From JALYXV01 sp963733505 (GTDB lineage: Bacteria; Actinomycetota; Acidimicrobiia; Acidimicrobiales; Palsa-688): a stretch of DNA of 64,000 nt. Within the stretch, counting starts at the first letter, position 1, and each line of letters opens with the position of its first letter. The translations under genes and the position numbers were made by a program. The DNA lies in the NCBI GenBank assembly GCA_963733505.1, contig CAVTDW010000028.1, positions 186,001 through 250,000 on the forward strand, written 5' to 3'. Positions 59,192 to 64,000 of this stretch are shown here, piece after piece. The notes beneath the pieces are model-generated. The model saw only the letters and a program-made list of their open reading frames with translations. It was not told the origin of the DNA and made no database searches.

Positions 59192-60409
59192 GTGGGCGAC
59201 TTTTCTCTTGAGCTCAACGAGGATCAGACCCAGGTCCAGAAGTGGGTCCACGACTTCGCAGACAACACGGTGCGGCCCGTGGCGGCGGAATGGGACGAGC
59301 GGGAAGAGACTCCCTGGCCGGTCATCGAGGAAGCGGCCAAGTGCGGGCTGTACTCGCTCGACTTCATCGCCAACGCGTGGGCCGACCCGACCGGCCTGAC
59401 CCTGCCCATCACCATGGAGGAGATGGCGTGGGGTGACGCCGGCATCTGCCTGGCCATCTTCGGCACGACGCTCGGTGTCGTCGGAATCTACGCCAACGGG
59501 ACGCCGGAGCAGGTCATGGAATGGGTACCGCAGTGCTTCGGCACGCCGGACAAGATCCAGTTGGCCGCCTTCGCCGTGTCCGAGCCCGATGCCGGCAGCG
59601 ACGTGAGTTCGCTGCGGACCCGGGCGGTGTACGACCAGGCGACCGACGAGTGGGTGCTGAACGGCACCAAGACCTGGATCACCAACGGCGGGATCGCCGA
59701 CATCCACGTCGTGGTGGCGTCGGTCGACCCGTCGTTGGGATCGCGGGGCCAGGCCAGTTTCGTCATCCCGCCCAAGACGGCCGGCCTGGCCCAGGGGCAG
59801 AAGTTCAAGAAGATGGGCATCCGGGCGTCGCACACCGCCGAGGTCGTGCTCACCGACGTGCGGGTCCCGGGTCGGTGCCTGCTCGGCGGCAAGGAGAAGC
59901 TCGACGAGCGGCTGGCCCGGGTGCGCGAGGGGCGCAGCAGCGGCCGCAGCCAAGCGGCCATGGCCACCTTCGAGGCGTCCCGGCCGACGGTCGGGGCGCA
60001 GGCCCTGGGAATCGCCCGGGCGGCGTACGAGTTCTCGCTGGACTACGCCAAGGAGCGCAAGCAGTTTGGCCGGGCGATCATCGAGAACCAGGCCATCGCG
60101 TTCAAGCTGGCCGACATGAAGATGCGCATCGACGCCTCACGGCTGTTGGTATGGCGGGCGGCGTGGATGGGCCGGACGGGCAAGACCTTCGAGTCGGGCG
60201 AGGGCTCGATGTCCAAGCTGTTCGCCGGGGAGACCGCAGTGTGGGTCACCGAGCAGGCCATCCAGATCCTGGGCGGGTACGGCTACACCCGTGACTACCC
60301 GGTCGAGCGCTGGCACCGGGATTCGAAGATCTACACCATCTTCGAAGGCACCAGCGAGATCCAACGCCTGATCATCGCCCGCAACATCTCCGGCGTCCAT
60401 ATCAAGTAG
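59192..60409 (+). CDS. Acyl-CoA dehydrogenase
   Basis: FAD-dependent dehydrogenase of 405 residues for fatty acyl-CoA oxidation. LAAFAVSEPDAGSDVSSLRT and KTWITNGG bind FAD/substrate; GYGYTRDYPVERWHRDSKI and IFEGTSEIQRLIIAR include the likely catalytic Glu. GTG 59192 has GGAGG about six bases upstream. A palindromic operator precedes it, so it is likely repressed until fatty acids are present. Substrate length unknown. Confidence 0.93.
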   Translation: MGDFSLELNEDQTQVQKWVHDFADNTVRPVAAEWDEREETPWPVIEEAAKCGLYSLDFIANAWADPTGLTLPITMEEMAWGDAGICLAIFGTTLGVVGIYANGTPEQVMEWVPQCFGTPDKIQLAAFAVSEPDAGSDVSSLRTRAVYDQATDEWVLNGTKTWITNGGIADIHVVVASVDPSLGSRGQASFVIPPKTAGLAQGQKFKKMGIRASHTAEVVLTDVRVPGRCLLGGKEKLDERLARVREGRSSGRSQAAMATFEASRPTVGAQALGIARAAYEFSLDYAKERKQFGRAIIENQAIAFKLADMKMRIDASRLLVWRAAWMGRTGKTFESGEGSMSKLFAGETAVWVTEQAIQILGGYGYTRDYPVERWHRDSKIYTIFEGTSEIQRLIIARNISGVHIK

Positions 60410-60427
60410 CTGACCAGGGATTTTGTC

Positions 60428-60450
60428 GCTTCGGGTCCCAGACCCGATGC
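60428..60450. terminator. Hairpin between convergent genes
   Basis: TCGGGTC (60431-60437) and GACCCGA (60441-60447) pair around CCA and extend to ten pairs with one T-T mismatch. It lies between the acyl-CoA dehydrogenase and amidohydrolase stops and could terminate both. Confidence 0.5.
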
Positions 60451-60454
60451 GGTA

Positions 60455-61807
60455 TCAGGTGATTGGCCAGCGGGGGCGGTGCGCCGGCGTGATGCGGCCG
60501 ACCACCCGGGCCGTGGCGGCACGGGCCTCCGCAAGGATCGCCTCCTCATCGACGCGAACCGCGATCCGGTCGCGCACCACGACCTGACCGTCGATCAACA
60601 CGGTATGGACGTCACTGCCGTTGGCGGCGTATACCAAGTTGGACACCGGGTCAGCCATGGGGCTGGTGTGGGGACGATCCAGGTCGACGAGCACCACGTC
60701 CGCCCTTTTCCCCACCTCCAACGATCCCAACTCGTCGGCTCGACCGATCGCCCGAGCCCCACCGATCGTGGCCAGTTCGAGGACCTGCTCAGCGGTCAGC
60801 GTGCCCGCCCGGCGGTTGGTCACGTTCTGCACCAGGCATCCGGCCTTCATTTCCCGGATCATGTCGTGGCTGTTGTTGTTGGCGGCTCCGTCGGTGCCGA
60901 GGGAGACATTCACCCCGGCCGCCAGCAGTGCCGCAACCGGGGTGACTCCCGTCGCCATCTTCATCGTCGCGGTCGGACTGAAGACGACGGAGGTGCCGGT
61001 CGACGCCAGGATCGAGATCTCCCGTGGCGACAACCAGCAGGCGTTGATGAGGGCGACGTTGGGCCCGAGCACGCCGTGAGCCGAAGCCCACTCGATCGAG
61101 CGCATCCCGAAGGTGGACTCGTAGTAGTCGGCGTCTTCGATTTCCGAGCCGAAGTGGTAGGTCATGCCGGTGCCGAGGGCCCGGGCGGCTTCGGCCCCGG
61201 CGCGGTAGAAGGCAGGGGCGTACTCGTCGCCCTTGACGCGGGGCACCATGAGGCCGAACCACACCTGGACCAATCCGCCCGCGGCACCCTGCCAGGCGCG
61301 GGCGTCGTCGACCACGGCCGGCAGCGACGACCGGCCGGCCGCAACCGGTTCGACCCACCGGGCCAGCACCGCCCGTATGCCCGCCTCGCAGATGGCGCCG
61401 GTGAGAGCCTCGAGGTCGTCGGTCGGGTCGACGTTCGGGCTGAGGAAACACGTCGTGCCCGCGCGGACCATCTCCAGCATGCTGAGGCGGTACGCGGCCA
61501 ACAGGTCGTCGAGGGTGCGCCGCCGGAGCCACGGGTCGATCCAGTCCCGCAGGAAGGGGACCCAGTGCAGGTCGTCGGTCGTGCCCCGCAGCAGTGACTG
61601 GTCGGCGTGGGCGTGGGTGTCGATGAGGCCCGGAATGGCCACCATGCCGCGGCCGTCGAGCCGGTGCGCCAGCGGGTAACGAGCCGCCAGGTCGGCCGCT
61701 TTGCCGACCGCCTCGATGCGGGTCCCGGTGACGACGATGCCCGCGTCGGCGATGACCCGGCGGTCCGAGTCGACCGTGATTGCGGTGACCGGCGCGATCA
61801 GGAGCAC
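60455..61807 (-). CDS. Amidohydrolase / deaminase (TRZ/ATZ family)
   Basis: A 450-residue metal-dependent hydrolase related to cytosine, guanine and S-adenosylhomocysteine deaminases. The metal ligands lie in LIDTHAHADQSLLRG (HxH), a later His in MTYHFGSEIED, and LGTDGAANNNSHDM supplies the catalytic Asp. The substrate, probably a nitrogen heterocycle, is unknown. GTG 61807 follows CAGACT by six bases. Confidence 0.86.
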   Translation of the reverse strand: MLLIAPVTAITVDSDRRVIADAGIVVTGTRIEAVGKAADLAARYPLAHRLDGRGMVAIPGLIDTHAHADQSLLRGTTDDLHWVPFLRDWIDPWLRRRTLDDLLAAYRLSMLEMVRAGTTCFLSPNVDPTDDLEALTGAICEAGIRAVLARWVEPVAAGRSSLPAVVDDARAWQGAAGGLVQVWFGLMVPRVKGDEYAPAFYRAGAEAARALGTGMTYHFGSEIEDADYYESTFGMRSIEWASAHGVLGPNVALINACWLSPREISILASTGTSVVFSPTATMKMATGVTPVAALLAAGVNVSLGTDGAANNNSHDMIREMKAGCLVQNVTNRRAGTLTAEQVLELATIGGARAIGRADELGSLEVGKRADVVLVDLDRPHTSPMADPVSNLVYAANGSDVHTVLIDGQVVVRDRIAVRVDEEAILAEARAATARVVGRITPAHRPRWPIT

Positions 61808-62168
61808 GACGGAAGTCTGTCAGCGGCCCCGTACCCGTGAGGCAACCAGGGATCGAGCCGGTTACTGCGACCGGTCGACGCCGACGTCTGGCGAGCGCGA
61901 CCTTCGGGGCCATGCGACGTGAAGATCGGCCGGGATGGGCCAGCGTTCGGACCGAAGTCCGTCGCGAGGCGTTGGGATACGTGACCTATTGGGTGTCGCG
62001 TCCGGGCGGGGTTTGCACTGATCGCGGGCCGCGGCAACCCGTACAGAGGCTTGACGTTGATCGTTGAAGAGTCGTCAGACGGCGGCGACAAGGCGAAGAG
62101 TGCAGGAACCGCACCCTGGCTGCTCAGGTCCTTCGAGGCATCGCCCGCGGGGTCTATGGTTGGCGCCG
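61808..62168. other. 361-bp gap without a supported gene
   Basis: Only short Arg-rich frames occur, none with G/C-rich third positions or a start signal. TTGACG near 62051 is a weak -35-like element that could belong to the gene at 62169. Nothing else is visible. Confidence 0.5.
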
Positions 62169-62777
62169 ATGACCGAGGGCCTGTGGCCGCTTGTTGTTGG
62201 ATCGGTTCGCCTCTTTCCCGCTGGACGAGGCGGATCCGGTGAGCGGGGAACGGTTCATGTCACCCGCCAGGCACCGACGACGGGGTCGGTGGGGGCCCAG
62301 GTGACGACGTTGTGCGGCCGGGGGGCGTGGCCTATGGGTGTCGACGTTGAGGTTGAGGTGTTGGGCCGCGACCGTGACCGTCTCTGTGGTTCGTGCTGGC
62401 GGATCGTGGAGGGGTGGCTGGAGCCGCCCGGGCCCGCCGACGGCGAGGATGCGGTGGTGGCGTGGCTGGTGGAGACGGTGCTCACCAGTGGCTCCGCCAT
62501 GATCGAAGACGTCCCCGGCGGCCGGGTGCGGGCCATACGCCAACGGGTGCGCCGGGAGGTCAAGGCGGCGATCGGCGGGACGGTCACCACCGCCTTGGTC
62601 TCGCCCACCACGATTTGGGTGTACTCGCCGTTGGTGATCGACGCCAAGACCGAGGAGCAGCAACACCGGGATCTGCGTGACGCCATGGTGCGCCTCCACG
62701 CGGGCCAAGACGGCGGCCGGGTCGACCCGCCGGGGTGGCGGAAAAGTTGGTGGCAGGTCATCGCATCACGAACCTGA
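62169..62777 (+). CDS. Hypothetical cysteine-containing protein
   Basis: A 202-residue product, not recognised. VTTLCGRGAW and RLCGSCWRIVEGW form a Cys...CxxC pattern that, with HVTRQAP upstream, could be a zinc ribbon; the C-terminal half is helix-prone and charged (RQRVRREVKAAIGG, EEQQHRDLRDAMVRLH). ATG 62169 is chosen because TATGGT ends eight bases upstream. No functional link with neighbours is evident. Confidence 0.55.
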   Translation: MTEGLWPLVVGSVRLFPAGRGGSGERGTVHVTRQAPTTGSVGAQVTTLCGRGAWPMGVDVEVEVLGRDRDRLCGSCWRIVEGWLEPPGPADGEDAVVAWLVETVLTSGSAMIEDVPGGRVRAIRQRVRREVKAAIGGTVTTALVSPTTIWVYSPLVIDAKTEEQQHRDLRDAMVRLHAGQDGGRVDPPGWRKSWWQVIASRT

Positions 62778-62983
62778 TGGCCCCCGTTCACGGCGTGGAA
62801 GGAGGAGCGGGCTGGACCGGCCGGGGCGCAGGTAGGTGTGCCCGGTAGCGCACCGGGTCGAGGCAAGTCCCAGTACGAGTACCCGTTTCCGGCCTCAAGT
62901 CACCTCGGCAACCGAAACCGCAATGACACCCGCCGCACAAAGCAATCGTGTCGGTTGCCAACCTCCGCCGATTCCGCACGCTA

Positions 62984-62992
62984 GCATAATGC
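62984..62992 (+). promoter_or_regulatory. Leaderless -10 box and palindrome of the second antitoxin gene
   Basis: CATAAT at 62985-62990 ends six bases before ATG 62997 and lies in the palindrome GCAT-A-ATGC, a possible binding site for the ribbon-helix-helix antitoxin. Confidence 0.5.
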
Positions 62993-62996
62993 AAGC

Positions 62997-63227
62997 ATGC
63001 CGAACGTTCTTGTACGAGGTATCCCCGACGACGTGCACGCTGCGCTGCAGCGTCGAGCCCAACAGCGTGGACAGTCACTCCAGCAGTACCTGGCGGGCGA
63101 ATTGCGGCGCCTGGCCGAGCGGCCCACCTTGGATGAGGTGCTGGACCGCATTGAACACCACCGAGGGGGACGCGTCGGCCTTCAGCAAGCGGTCGAGGAC
63201 ATCGCAGCGGAGCGAGCCCGAAGTTGA
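62997..63227 (+). CDS. Type II antitoxin, FitA-like ribbon-helix-helix
   Basis: A 76-residue antitoxin. MPNVLVRGIPDDVHAALQRR and GQSLQQYLAGELRRLAE are typical of FitA/VapB-type ribbon-helix-helix proteins; the C-terminal part should bind the toxin. It overlaps the toxin start by 4 bp. Not closely similar to the VapB at 31.8 kb, so the two systems are separate. Confidence 0.9.
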   Translation: MPNVLVRGIPDDVHAALQRRAQQRGQSLQQYLAGELRRLAERPTLDEVLDRIEHHRGGRVGLQQAVEDIAAERARS

Positions 63228-63619
63228 TCGTTGTCGACGCCTCCATTCTCGCCAACGTGATTGGCGACGACGGGACTGATGGACATCGAGCCCGCAACGA
63301 GGTCCGACTTGCCGGCGATCTGGCGGCTCCCGATCTTGTCGATGTCGAAACAGTGGCTGTCCTCCGCAAACGTTGGGTTTCAGGCTCCATTTCGGATCAC
63401 AGATTCATGGCGGCGATCCAAGACCTCGAATCCATCGGGGTCGATCGGTATCCAACGCTTCCCTTCATGCGACGCGCCTATGAGTTGCGGGCCAACGTCT
63501 CGGCGTATGACGCCACCTATGTTGCGCTGGCGGAGGTCCTTGGCTGTGAGCTTGTGACGGTCGAGGGCCGACTGGCCGACTCTCCAGGTCTCAGATGCAC
63601 CGTGCGAGTTCTACGGTGA
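63224..63619 (+). CDS. Type II toxin, VapC-like PIN-domain RNase
   Basis: A 131-residue PIN nuclease. IVVDASILANVIGDD supplies the first Asp, PDLVDVETVAVLRKR the Glu, NVSAYDATYVALAEVLG the third acidic residue and VTVEGRLADSPG the last (Glu in place of the usual Asp, followed by Asp). It starts with TTG 63224 inside the antitoxin stop (TTGA overlap), coupling the two. Confidence 0.9.
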   Translation: MIVVDASILANVIGDDGTDGHRARNEVRLAGDLAAPDLVDVETVAVLRKRWVSGSISDHRFMAAIQDLESIGVDRYPTLPFMRRAYELRANVSAYDATYVALAEVLGCELVTVEGRLADSPGLRCTVRVLR

Positions 63620-64000
63620 CACCGCTATCCGCCGAAAGAACCGAACAGTCACGGTCATCGACCCCTAACCATAGGGGGCGATATCGGATAATGCCCCGGA
63701 TGGGTGCCATGCGGCCACCCCGATCAGGGCATAGCGGCTGACCGCCCGAAGCTGCAGCGCTCAATGAACCTGGTTCACGGCAGGAGCGGGGTGGCTTGTC
63801 CGGGGGAATTCGATCGCAGTCAATTTCGGCCGGCGTGCTCGCGAGAGTGAGCAAGGGTCCGTTATCCAAGCTCCTATCTGATTGCGGTCCCAAAGCTGGA
63901 TCCGCACAGGGCGCCACGTCGTTCAGCTCCAGCGCCGGCGCTACATGCGTTCCGTCGGCGCGCCCTCAACGGCACCAATGGGCGAGGGGGTTGCGCCCCC
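63620..64000. other. Terminal gap without a supported gene
   Basis: No convincing coding frame. A small hairpin CCCCTA-ACCA-TAGGGG at 63662-63677, about 43 bp after the toxin stop, could terminate that operon. A 108-codon minus-strand frame at 63591-63917 has neither a start signal nor coding-like codon use. The region runs off the window edge. Confidence 0.5.

Noticed and set aside
63591..63917. 108-codon minus-strand frame at the window end
   Set aside because: No start signal, mixed codon third positions and overlap with the toxin gene end.

Overview
The window is high-GC bacterial DNA whose gene set points to an actinobacterium, perhaps an uncultured acidimicrobiia-like lineage (inference; no 16S is present). 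Supporting signs are a ROK-type polyphosphate glucokinase, MenB, a wax ester/DGAT acyltransferase, an InhA-like FabI, a TIGR03086 (maleylpyruvate-isomerase-like) protein, NDH-2, and many genes whose start codon lies 6-8 bases after a TAnnnT -10 box with no Shine-Dalgarno sequence, i.e. probable leaderless transcription.

Layout. 0-10.8 kb: nicotinate phosphoribosyltransferase, a LolA-like exported protein with an ABC exporter, a secreted FnIII/glycoside hydrolase, polyphosphate glucokinase, an ACT protein, MenB and a DUF2236 oxygenase-like protein. 10.8-17.8 kb: a xylose-type sugar ABC transporter facing an OmpR-family response regulator and an unusual ABC-ATPase/GAF/histidine-kinase fusion. 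The ATPase part of the kinase is a clear paralogue of the transporter ATPase, and four tandem 11-bp repeats lie upstream of the sugar-binding protein gene; together these suggest a transporter-linked two-component system. 17.9-26.6 kb: two secreted phosphoesterases, then a quinone oxidoreductase / metallo-hydrolase-Rieske / FGGY kinase operon and a DUF1990 gene. 26.7-34.9 kb: an accessory-looking run of small self-regulated cassettes (methyltransferase remnant, ArsR-SRPBCC-TIGR03086, GntR-ABC exporter, VapBC, TetR-flavin enzyme-acetyltransferase-SDR), several with visible palindromic operators. 35.7 kb: tRNA-Arg(CCU). 36.3-45.5 kb: lipid metabolism (fabI-fabG-fabZ, FtsH, 3-hydroxybutyryl-CoA dehydrogenase, acyl-CoA ligase, 2-hydroxyacid dehydrogenase, WS/DGAT). 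45.5-52.7 kb: Cas4/RecB-like nuclease, alpha/beta hydrolase, ComF-like phosphoribosyltransferase, bifunctional nuclease, DUF2461, NDH-2, MaoC hydratase. 52.7-59.1 kb: divergent valS and cysS only 20 bp apart, a sigma-like/anti-sigma fusion, and an MFS transporter. 59.2-64 kb: acyl-CoA dehydrogenase, amidohydrolase, a small cysteine-containing protein and a second toxin-antitoxin pair.

Two observations stand out besides the kinase fusion. First, a roughly 48-nt hairpin occurs twice (41.31 and 49.60 kb), each time between convergent genes, with a 24-nt loop identical at 23 positions and two compensated base-pair changes in the stem. Second, at least six genes are broken by apparent single-base frameshifts whose correct continuation is visible in another frame; this looks more like sequence or assembly error than real decay, and products near those points should be read with that in mind.
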